Below, piece by piece: positions 43,136 through 50,589 of a stretch of 64,000 nucleotides of DNA (the stretch's first letter is position 1; each line of letters opens with the position of its first letter). The stretch lies in NCBI GenBank assembly GCA_900550195.1, contig URRB01000009.1, positions 23,376 through 87,375 on the forward strand, given 5' to 3'. The notes below the pieces were generated by a model. It had not been told where the DNA came from. It did not search any database and saw nothing but the letters and a program-made list of their open reading frames with translations. The DNA comes from an uncultured Collinsella sp. (GTDB lineage: Bacteria; Actinomycetota; Coriobacteriia; Coriobacteriales; Coriobacteriaceae). Position numbers and translations under genes: made by a program.

Positions 43136-45586
43136 ATGCTGCAAAAAATCCAACGCTTTGGCGGGGCAATGTTCGCGCCCGCCATGCTGTTTTCTATATC
43201 AGGCCTCATGGTCGGCGTCTCCGCTCTCGCAACGACTGCGGACATCGTCGGCGATCTCGCCGTATACGGAACCCCTTGGTACGCTTTTTGGACCATCATC
43301 CAACGCGGCTCGTGGACGGTCTTTAAACGCCTCCCGCTCCTTTTTGCCGTAGCGCTGCCCATCGGCCTTGCCCAAAAACAACCGGCTCGTTGCTGCCTCG
43401 AGGCTCTCGTCGCCTATTTTGCCTATTGCTTCTTTTTGAGCGAAATCATTAAGCTGAGCGAAGACAATCTTGGACTTAAGTACCCGTCGTCTTTGACCTC
43501 CGCCAGCGGCATCACCATCATCGACGGCATCAAGACGCTCGACACCGGCATTATCGGCCCGCTGGCGGTGTCGGCAACCGTCGTCGCCATCCATGACCGC
43601 TTCTACGATGCCAAGGTTCCCGATTGGCTCGGTACCTTCTCGGGCTCCTCGCTGGTCTACCTCATCAGCTTTTTTGCCGTGTTCGCCCTTGCCGCCATCT
43701 CGGCCGCCATCGTGCCCTTCGTATACGCTGTGACCGAAACGCTGCGCCATGCACTTACGAGCGTCGGCCCCTTTGGCGTGGGCATCTTTGTGCTTTTGGA
43801 GCGAGCGCTCGAGCCCATGGGGCTGCACCACCTGCTCTACATGCCGATCTACTACGACAACCTGGTCATTAACGACGGCATCTACGCCACGTGGAGCAGC
43901 TTGCTCCCCATCCTCTCCCATAGCACGCGCCCCCTTAATGAACTTGCGCCGTGGGCCGGTTTTACCGCCACCGGCTGGGTCAAGCTCTTTGGCCTTCCCG
44001 CCATCGCAGCCGCGTTCTACTCCACCGCAAAACCAGAGCGCCGCGCCGGCCTCAGGGTCATCCTTGTTCCCGCCATCATCGCCTCGGTGGTTTGCGGCGT
44101 TACCGAGCCACTCGAGTTTCTCTTTATGTTCACCCACCCCGGGCTCTTTTTTCTCTACGCCGTCTTATCGTCTTGCCTTGCCACAACCATGAATCTCTTT
44201 GGCATCGTCGGCATCTTCTCGGGCGGCCTCATGGAGATGGCAGCCTTCAACTTTATTCCGCTCATGCGCACGCATGCCGGTGCCTATCTTTTGGCACTCG
44301 GTATCGGCCTTGCCTTTAGCCTCATCTTTTTTGTTAGTTTTCGAGCACTCATCTTGATCTATGACCTTAAGACACCGGGCCGCGAGGATCATGTCGCCAA
44401 TCGCGCGGCAATCGATCATTTAACGGGAAGCGGCTTTGCCAAAGAGCAATCTCCCAATGACGAGGTCAATAGTCGATCCGATCAAGATCACGTCCTCGCT
44501 GAGCGGGCAATTCAGCTTTTAGGTGGCGTTGGCAATATTGTGGGCGCAACCAACTGCGCCACGCGCCTGCGCGTCGAGGTCGCAGACCCTTCCATCGTTG
44601 CAGATAACGCGGCGTTTGTCGCGGCGGGCGCCAAGGGCCTCATCATTACGGGCAAGACCGCCCAGGTGATCATCGGCATCTCCGTTCCCCGCGTTAAAGA
44701 GCATTTTGACCAGATCATGGGCCTCGAGCCGGGATTTGTGCCCACCGCCTCGGCCTCCCCTGCCGCCAGCGCAGCCCATAAGCGCGGCGATATTTGCTTC
44801 TTCGATATCGACGGAACGCTCGCCTGGCAAGACCCCAGGCTCGCCCAAGACCTTCCCGAAGACGAGCGGGACCTCTCCCCCTATCCCAACGAGGCGGTTT
44901 CGCAGGCAATCCGCGAGTTTGTCGCCAACGGCAACATGGCCTTCATCTGCACAGGGCGCACCCTCAGCTGCATCCACCCCAAACTTCTTGAGCTGCCCTG
45001 GACCGGCATCGTCTGTCTTGCGGGCGGTTACGCCGAGATCGACGGACACGCAATTCGCGATCTGTCGATGACACCCAGCATGCTGCAGCATCTTGCCCCC
45101 TATCTTGAGCAATCGGGCGAGGTCATCCGCTTTGAGGGCCTCAACGGCGTCGTGCGCATGAGTGCCGATGCCCCCGATGCCCCCGGATACGCGCGCACCC
45201 TGGGCGACGCAGTCACGCAGCTGCAACATTACAGTGTCTACAAGATCTTGATGTCTACATCGCTCGCCAACCACATCGCTCAAGATAAGACACTTGAGCC
45301 GCTGCTGTGCTTTAACGAGCTCGAACTCGAGGTAACCGAAATCTCGCCCCGCGAATGCACGAAGCGCGGGGGCATCCAGTCTGTACTCGACGCCCTCGAT
45401 CCCCACCACGGAACCGTATACGGCATTGGCGACGCCAGCAATGACATCTCGCTGATGAACGCCGTCGATGTCGGTATCGCCATGGGCAACGCACCAGACT
45501 ATCTCAAGGATAAGGCCGATTACGTGACCGACACCGTCGATCACGACGGTGTCGTTGCGGCGCTCGAGCATTTTAGGCTGATTTAG
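43136..45586 (+). CDS. PTS EIICB permease (glucose/maltose family) fused to a HAD phosphatase
   Basis: This single 816-residue frame has three parts. Residues 1-~410 are an EIIC membrane domain of the glucose superfamily, with the conserved VTEPLEFLFMF near 322-332 and LMEMAAFNFIPL. Residues ~452-532 are EIIB, with phospho-acceptor Cys474 in GATNCATRLRVEV. After an Ala/Ser linker, residues ~552-816 are a HAD Cof-type phosphatase: Asp557/Asp559 in FFDIDGTL, Thr606 in ICTGRT, Lys743 in CTKRGG and GDASND at 765-770. The permease would import and phosphorylate a sugar, perhaps an alpha-glucoside, and the attached phosphatase could act on the product or a downstream sugar phosphate (inference). 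No EIIA is fused. GGAAGG precedes the ATG. Confidence 0.92.
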   Translation: MLQKIQRFGGAMFAPAMLFSISGLMVGVSALATTADIVGDLAVYGTPWYAFWTIIQRGSWTVFKRLPLLFAVALPIGLAQKQPARCCLEALVAYFAYCFFLSEIIKLSEDNLGLKYPSSLTSASGITIIDGIKTLDTGIIGPLAVSATVVAIHDRFYDAKVPDWLGTFSGSSLVYLISFFAVFALAAISAAIVPFVYAVTETLRHALTSVGPFGVGIFVLLERALEPMGLHHLLYMPIYYDNLVINDGIYATWSSLLPILSHSTRPLNELAPWAGFTATGWVKLFGLPAIAAAFYSTAKPERRAGLRVILVPAIIASVVCGVTEPLEFLFMFTHPGLFFLYAVLSSCLATTMNLFGIVGIFSGGLMEMAAFNFIPLMRTHAGAYLLALGIGLAFSLIFFVSFRALILIYDLKTPGREDHVANRAAIDHLTGSGFAKEQSPNDEVNSRSDQDHVLAERAIQLLGGVGNIVGATNCATRLRVEVADPSIVADNAAFVAAGAKGLIITGKTAQVIIGISVPRVKEHFDQIMGLEPGFVPTASASPAASAAHKRGDICFFDIDGTLAWQDPRLAQDLPEDERDLSPYPNEAVSQAIREFVANGNMAFICTGRTLSCIHPKLLELPWTGIVCLAGGYAEIDGHAIRDLSMTPSMLQHLAPYLEQSGEVIRFEGLNGVVRMSADAPDAPGYARTLGDAVTQLQHYSVYKILMSTSLANHIAQDKTLEPLLCFNELELEVTEISPRECTKRGGIQSVLDALDPHHGTVYGIGDASNDISLMNAVDVGIAMGNAPDYLKDKADYVTDTVDHDGVVAALEHFRLI

Positions 45587-45699
45587 GCACACTCCATCAA
45601 ACGCACGCCCGTTGTCCTAAATCGCCAAAACTGCCGCGCCAAACGCCCTGATGTGGCAATATGTTGTCTGCATATTGCATCAATGCAACCTCAGAAAGA

Positions 45700-46725
45700 A
45701 TGCGAGAACCCGTGTCCAGTCCGTTTACCAGCTTTTTAGCCCAACACTTTGACCAGATTAACGACTATCTGGCCACGTTCTTTGACGGACAGGCGACCTC
45801 TGCCGATATCGAGCGCTACCTGTACGCGCCGCTCTCGGCTTTTACGGCCAACGCCGGCAAGCGCCACCGCCCGCTTATCTGCATGCTCGCCGCAACCGCA
45901 GTGGGCGGCAGCTTTGAGAGCGCCCGCAGCGCCGCGGCAGCTATCGAGCATTTCCAGTCGGGCGCGCTGATCCACGACGACATCGCCGACAACGGACAGC
46001 TTCGTCGAGGCAAGCCCTGTATGCACCTTACCGAGGGCACGGGCCTTGCCATCAATTGTGGCGACCTGGCGCTCACCATGGTCACCAAGACGGTTCTCGA
46101 CGACCCTACGCTGGAGTCCGACGTGAAGCTGCGCGTGCTCCACGAGCTTACCGAGATGATCGTCCGCACCATTGAGGGTCAAGCACTCGACCTGGGTTGG
46201 GTCCGTGACGGGCGCTTTGATATCTCGGTTGATGACTACCTGGACATGGCGACGCACAAGACCGCGTTTTACAGCGGAGCCACGCCGCTTGCCGCCGGAG
46301 CCATTATCGGCGGCGGCAGCGATGAGCAAATCGGAGCGCTGCGCGCCTTTGGCCTACACACAGGCCTTGCCTTTCAGATTCAGGACGACCTGCTCAACCT
46401 TGTCGGCACTAAGGAAGCCGCCAACAAGGACTTCCGCACCGACATCACCGAGGGCAAGCGCACGCTTGTCGCCGTACACGCCCTCTCTGATGAGCGCCAC
46501 CACGACGAGGTCGAGGCGATTCTTTCCTCGGGCACCGATGATCCCGCGCAGCTCGCACGCGCCGTGGAGATCTTCCAGGAGACCGGCTCTATCGATTACG
46601 CCCACACTTACGCGCTCGACCTGACCGCTAAGGCCAAAGCGGCCATCGAGAACGTTGAGCTTGATCCGCACGCACGCGAGCTGTTCCTCTCCATGGCAGA
46701 TTTCTTTGTGGAGCGCCTTAACTAA
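45700..46725 (+). CDS. Polyprenyl (geranylgeranyl/farnesyl) diphosphate synthase
   Basis: The 341-residue all-alpha prenyltransferase condenses isopentenyl diphosphate with allylic diphosphates. The first Asp-rich motif is HDDIADNGQLRRGKP, the second QIQDDLLNLVGTKEAANKDF, with GKRHRPLICML and GQALDLGWV between expected positions. It makes isoprenoid precursors for quinones or undecaprenyl carriers; chain length cannot be set from sequence alone. The start is uncertain: ATG 45700 follows AGAAAGA, but GTG 45712 is also possible. It begins 113 bp after the EIICB-HAD gene and is probably independent of it. Confidence 0.92.
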   Translation: MREPVSSPFTSFLAQHFDQINDYLATFFDGQATSADIERYLYAPLSAFTANAGKRHRPLICMLAATAVGGSFESARSAAAAIEHFQSGALIHDDIADNGQLRRGKPCMHLTEGTGLAINCGDLALTMVTKTVLDDPTLESDVKLRVLHELTEMIVRTIEGQALDLGWVRDGRFDISVDDYLDMATHKTAFYSGATPLAAGAIIGGGSDEQIGALRAFGLHTGLAFQIQDDLLNLVGTKEAANKDFRTDITEGKRTLVAVHALSDERHHDEVEAILSSGTDDPAQLARAVEIFQETGSIDYAHTYALDLTAKAKAAIENVELDPHARELFLSMADFFVERLN

Positions 46726-46863
46726 CGGGGGTTATAAAACCTGTCAGCAGCGTATTTAGGCACAACTTGCTACACTGTTGAGTGCATGTTTATGCATCCC
46801 TTTGCGTTGTCTATCCGACAGACGCTCAAATAGTACGAATGGTACGCCGAAAGGGGTTCGTTC

Positions 46864-47769
46864 ATGGAACCTATTACAACGGGCATGCAAGGAGCAGCCG
46901 TCGAGGACGTGCAGTCTCGTCTCCTGCAGCTCGGCTACACGATTGATGCCGCCGAAGTCACCGACAAGTACTTTGGAGCCACCACTGAGCAGGCCGTCAG
47001 CACCTTCAGGCTCGACAGCGGCCTTGCTGCCGGTCATGCCGTCGATATCCCCTGTTGGAGCGCCCTTGTAGACGCTTCGTATAAGCTGGGCGACCGCACC
47101 CTCTATCTGCGCATGCCCAATTTCCATGGCGCCGATGTGCAGGCCCTGCAGCGCGCTCTCAACGTTTTGGGCTTTGCCTGTGGCGAAGACGACGGCTACT
47201 TTGGTCCGCATACCGAGGCCGCCCTGCAGCAGTTCCAGGAAAATGTCGGCCTGTTTGCCGACGGCATGGCCTTCCAGGACACCTACGCCTACATCAACCG
47301 CCTGCACCATGTGTGGGAGGGCAAGCCCTCGGTCACCGAAGCCGAGTCCCGCATCGGTTTTGCTCGCGCCGCCAACGTGCTCGAGCGCTTCCAGATTGCC
47401 GTTATCGGCGAGGACCCCATCGCGCGCAGTGTTGCGTCGCGCATGTGGAATATCGCCACGGCAACGACCGACAACAGCGGCATGATGCTCTGCGACTCCG
47501 AGGTCCCAACCGACGTTGACCTGGTGCTCGAAATCGCAAGCGACGAGCTGCCCGCCGACGCCGCACCGCGCGCCACGATTGCCCTCGCCGAGTGTCACAA
47601 CCTGGCCCAGCGCATCCGCACTGCCAATGTCGCCGCGCAGCAGAAGCCGGCTCGCATTCGCATTGAGCTCACGGGCATGACGCGCTACAACGGCACTTTC
47701 ACGGCCAGCGACGCGCAGACACTCGCCGTACGCCTGCTCGACGGCGTTTGCGATGCCCTCGCAGATTAG
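46864..47769 (+). CDS. Peptidoglycan-binding (PG_binding_1) protein with unassigned C-terminal domain
   Basis: The 301-residue protein has two PG-binding repeats: GMQGAAVEDVQSRLLQLGY (from residue 7) and HGADVQALQRALNVLGFACG (near 90), each followed by the typical YFG..T..AV/AL..FQ phrase. Residues ~160-301 are not clearly recognised; the pattern RIRIELTGMTRYNGTF and a long C-terminal helix could be a decayed amidase-like domain, as in the mycobacterial CwlM layout, but the catalytic zinc ligands are not evident. No signal peptide is present, so it may act in the cytoplasm or be exported another way. It precedes tRNA-Gln. Confidence 0.75.
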   Translation: MEPITTGMQGAAVEDVQSRLLQLGYTIDAAEVTDKYFGATTEQAVSTFRLDSGLAAGHAVDIPCWSALVDASYKLGDRTLYLRMPNFHGADVQALQRALNVLGFACGEDDGYFGPHTEAALQQFQENVGLFADGMAFQDTYAYINRLHHVWEGKPSVTEAESRIGFARAANVLERFQIAVIGEDPIARSVASRMWNIATATTDNSGMMLCDSEVPTDVDLVLEIASDELPADAAPRATIALAECHNLAQRIRTANVAAQQKPARIRIELTGMTRYNGTFTASDAQTLAVRLLDGVCDALAD

Positions 47770-47807
47770 GTAAACTAAACGAGTTGCTTTTGGGCAACGC
47801 CACACAT

Positions 47808-47882
47808 TGGGACGTAGTTCAACGGTAGAACTCCGGTTTTTGGTGCCGGCTGTTGGGGGTTCGAATCCCTCCGTCCCAGCCA
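47808..47882 (+). tRNA. tRNA-Gln (anticodon TTG)
   Basis: The cloverleaf folds fully: acceptor TGGGACG/CGTCCCA, D arm GTTC/GAAC, anticodon stem CCGGT/GCCGG with loop TTTTGGT giving anticodon TTG, T arm with GGTTCGAATCC, discriminator G and encoded CCA. It is followed by an intrinsic terminator. Confidence 0.95.
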
Positions 47883-47892
47883 TTAAAACTGA

Positions 47893-47926
47893 GCGCCCTG
47901 AGCCCATAACGGCCCAGGGCGCTTTT
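47893..47926 (+). terminator. Terminator after tRNA-Gln
   Basis: GCGCCCTG and CAGGGCGC arms followed by TTTTAT, 11 bp after the tRNA CCA end. Confidence 0.85.
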
Positions 47927-47935
47927 ATGTGGGCA

Positions 47936-47956
47936 AGCGGAGGGATTCGAACCCGC
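47936..47956 (-). repeat. Inverted fragment matching the T-arm of tRNA-Gln
   Basis: On the minus strand GGGTTCGAATCCCTCCG repeats 17 bases of the tRNA-Gln T-arm and acceptor start, only ~60 bp from the tRNA and in opposite orientation. The rest of a tRNA cannot be folded around it. A terminator-like hairpin (AAGGCGC ... GCGCCTT, about 47982-48017) follows. Confidence 0.6.
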
Positions 47957-48080
47957 AAGGGTGCAGAGCTGAGGAAACGCGAAGGCGCCCCAAGCCCGTT
48001 AGGACCAAGAGCGCCTTTCATCTAGAAAATATCAGCCCAGTTCCGAAAAGCGAGCCGCTTGCGACAACCAAGTAGCCACA

Positions 48081-48217
48081 GGCCCCGGGAGAGCGGGGAC
48101 ACCGGCTTAGGTTTATCGCGAGTTCCGCACGAACAGGAGGCCACTTAATGTGGCCTCCGTCGTGAGCAGGACTGTAGAGCAGGAAACCTAAGCCGGTGTC
48201 CCCGCTCTCCCGGGGCC
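48081..48217. repeat. Structured element B: perfect 34-bp arms around the same conserved core as element A
   Basis: The arms 48081-48114 and 48184-48217 are exact inverses and unrelated to those of element A. The 69-nt core starts with the same 18 bases ATCGCGAGTTCCGCACGA; its inner hairpin is GGAGGCCAC-TTAAT-GTGGCCTCC, two base pairs changed in a compensating way relative to A; GAGCAGGACTGT and GAGCAGG follow. It lies just after the stop of the JetD-like gene (convergent side) and downstream of tRNA-Gln. Confidence 0.85.
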
Positions 48218-48225
48218 GGCGGAAT

Positions 48226-50406
48226 CTAGTTGTTCAGCATGCGGTCGAAGCTTCCCGAGTCGCCATCCCGATAGTCTGCGGTCATCAGAATCTCCTGCGG
48301 AATGCGCCCGCCCTCGCGCAGCACGTTGCGGAACTGCACGCGCGTAACCATGGGCAGATCCTTGATCGTCGCCGCCAGGTTCTGCGGCACGCCCTGGTTG
48401 GCAGCCGCGGGCTCGCACTCGCCGCCGGCCTTCACGCGACGCTTATGCTCGGCGAGCATGGCACGGTACATGCCGGCATGCAGGCGAATCTCAACCACAT
48501 TGGCATTGCGAGCCTGCTCGACAATGCGCGCGCCCTCGCGATCGATGTCGCCTACGTAGTAGACGTAGTTAAAGCGATAGCCAATCTCAGCCAGATAATC
48601 GTCCAGGGCATGCGAGACGCTCGCCTTGCATCCGCCGCCAAAAATCACGCCGCCCACCTTGATGCCAAAGAGCTTGGCGTGCTTGCGGCCACGCAGCAGC
48701 TTGACGATCTCGTCGTAGGTGTCCAGGTTCTCGACCATAATGAACGGCTTGTCGGCGCCCAGCGTAAAGAAGCCCGTAAAGTGCACGGGGCGATTGGGGG
48801 CGACCTTGATCGCCTGCATGCTGATGCCCTTTTCGGTCATACGCCTGATCAAGCGCTCACCGTGCTTGCCGTCAAAAGCCTTCTCGTCGTTAAAGATCTG
48901 GTAGGCACGCTGGCGGCGCGAGGCAACCGGCGTATCGGCACCTCGGTTCTGCTCGATCCAAGCCTGGATGATTGCGATTTCCTCGGCAATCTTGCGGTTG
49001 GACATCTCGTTGTGCTGAGTGCGCTGCGGAGCCTTTTTGCCGTCCTTGCCCTCGACCTTTACGATCTGTGTCTGCTGCTCCTTGATCTTAGAGAGCGCCG
49101 TAGGCGTAGGGACAACCTTGAGCAGCTGCCTGCCTAAAACGCGGGCAAGGGCAAACGCCGAGACCTCGCCGTGGACGGACGACTTGGGCTGCTGGGCAGC
49201 AGTATCTGCTGCGGCAGACTCCGGCTTCTTCTGAGACTTGCGCTTAGAATCGCCCTGGGAATTGCGCTCGTGCTTCGGCATAGACGCCTGCTTCTGCGGA
49301 CGAACGGACTTGCTCTCCTTCGCCGGCTGGCGCTTAGGCTGCCCCGAAGAAACCTCGGCCTTCGCATCCTCGTTCTGCGGCGTGGTCTTCTCGGTTGCAG
49401 TCTCGGCATGGGAACTGCGGCCCCCACGATGGCGACGGCGGCGAGGCTTGCTCGACGCGCCCTGCTCCGCCTGCTCATCAGTAGGCTGCTGGCCCTTGGC
49501 CTCGGCATCAACCTCAAGCTGCGGCTCAACAGGCTTCTGCTCGCGAGCCGCCGGCTCAACGGTCTTCTCGTCCTTCTCGCCCTGAGTGGTCGAAGCCGGC
49601 TCGCTCTTCTCCTGACGCCTTACGGGATACGCGCGCCCCGCAAAACCACGTCCGGGACGGCATGAACCCGGAGCCTTCTTGACCGGTTCATCGGACGCGT
49701 CAGCAGCCTCGACGGAATCCTGGACCTCGCATGCAATACCTCGCTGCTCGGCCTTAAAGTGGGCACCGCGGCGACGCTTGGGCTCCTGGATCTCAGCATG
49801 CTCTTGAGTGCGAGTCGGCTCCTGCATCCCGACGGACTTTTCCTCGACGGTCTCAGCATCCGTCTCACCCTTTTGAGCAACGGCGCGACGGAAGCGCTCC
49901 TGCTGGGCGCGGCGCTGCGCATCGCGCTTGCCACCCCCACCAAAACCGCCGCGTCCTGCCTTGGCCGTAAAGGCACGCACGACGTTCTCATCGAGCAACT
50001 CATCGGTATCGACATGCTCACGCGGAGCAGCTTCTTCCACAGCAGGCACGTCAGCGGAATCCTCGACGACAAAACCCTCGACGGACTCGGCAGGCTGCTC
50101 TTGGGCATCGCGGATCTCGGCATTGATGGTATAGAACGCCGGGCGCCCGTTAATGCCGCTACCCTCGATCTTGGTCACGATCTTTGCCGCGATAAGCTCA
50201 TCGCGCATCGCCTTGGTGTCGCACTCCTTATCGACGGAGCGGAAAATCTGCGCCAGCGCACTCGACTTAATCTTGAGCGCCTTGCGGCAGAGCAGGTCGT
50301 AGGCAACCAGCTTGGCGCGCTCGGCAGAAAGCGACGTCTGGCTGCTCAGGCGCTCGGCCAATGCATCGACATTTTGTTGGTTATCGGAATATACCGTCTT
50401 GGCCAC
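48226..50406 (-). CDS. JetD-like (DUF2220) Toprim-domain protein with long disordered middle region
   Basis: The 726-residue protein has three parts. Residues ~1-100 look like a winged helix (AKLVAYDLLCRKALKIKSSALAQIF ... GSGINGRPAFYTI). Residues ~100-410 are low-complexity and charged, with RGGFGGGGKRDAQRR and PRRRRHRGGR, probably disordered and nucleic-acid binding. Residues ~480-726 resemble the JetD C-terminal Toprim domain: IMVENLDTYDE with Glu559, then GGVIFGGGC and YYVGDIDREGARIVEQ with Asp620/Asp622. JetD is the DNA-cleaving subunit of the Wadjet anti-plasmid system; jetA, jetB and jetC are absent. GTG 50406 is chosen because AAAGGGG lies 6 bp upstream. Family assignment is by motif only. 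Confidence 0.65.
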   Translation of the reverse strand: MAKTVYSDNQQNVDALAERLSSQTSLSAERAKLVAYDLLCRKALKIKSSALAQIFRSVDKECDTKAMRDELIAAKIVTKIEGSGINGRPAFYTINAEIRDAQEQPAESVEGFVVEDSADVPAVEEAAPREHVDTDELLDENVVRAFTAKAGRGGFGGGGKRDAQRRAQQERFRRAVAQKGETDAETVEEKSVGMQEPTRTQEHAEIQEPKRRRGAHFKAEQRGIACEVQDSVEAADASDEPVKKAPGSCRPGRGFAGRAYPVRRQEKSEPASTTQGEKDEKTVEPAAREQKPVEPQLEVDAEAKGQQPTDEQAEQGASSKPRRRRHRGGRSSHAETATEKTTPQNEDAKAEVSSGQPKRQPAKESKSVRPQKQASMPKHERNSQGDSKRKSQKKPESAAADTAAQQPKSSVHGEVSAFALARVLGRQLLKVVPTPTALSKIKEQQTQIVKVEGKDGKKAPQRTQHNEMSNRKIAEEIAIIQAWIEQNRGADTPVASRRQRAYQIFNDEKAFDGKHGERLIRRMTEKGISMQAIKVAPNRPVHFTGFFTLGADKPFIMVENLDTYDEIVKLLRGRKHAKLFGIKVGGVIFGGGCKASVSHALDDYLAEIGYRFNYVYYVGDIDREGARIVEQARNANVVEIRLHAGMYRAMLAEHKRRVKAGGECEPAAANQGVPQNLAATIKDLPMVTRVQFRNVLREGGRIPQEILMTADYRDGDSGSFDRMLNN

Positions 50407-50510
50407 GGGGCCCCTTTCATATGCACACATATACGTCCTTATGGTACAACGCGCGAGCCTATCCACGCAAAACATCTGCGAGGACGCCCTTGCATCACCC
50501 GTTCTCGCAA

Positions 50511-50549
50511 GAAAAAAGACCGGGTCCGCGTCGTTGCGGACCCGGTCTT
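50511..50549 (-). terminator. Intrinsic terminator after cstA
   Basis: A perfect 15-bp stem AAAGACCGGGTCCGC with a 6-nt loop, followed by six T on the minus strand. It separates cstA from the JetD-like gene. Confidence 0.9.
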
Positions 50550-50589
50550 TCCGAGTCATATGGATGGGACGGTCAGTCCATCAAGCTGA

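Noticed and set aside
47928..48025. A second tRNA on the minus strand
   Set aside because: Only the T-arm matches; no acceptor, D arm or anticodon stem can be formed.
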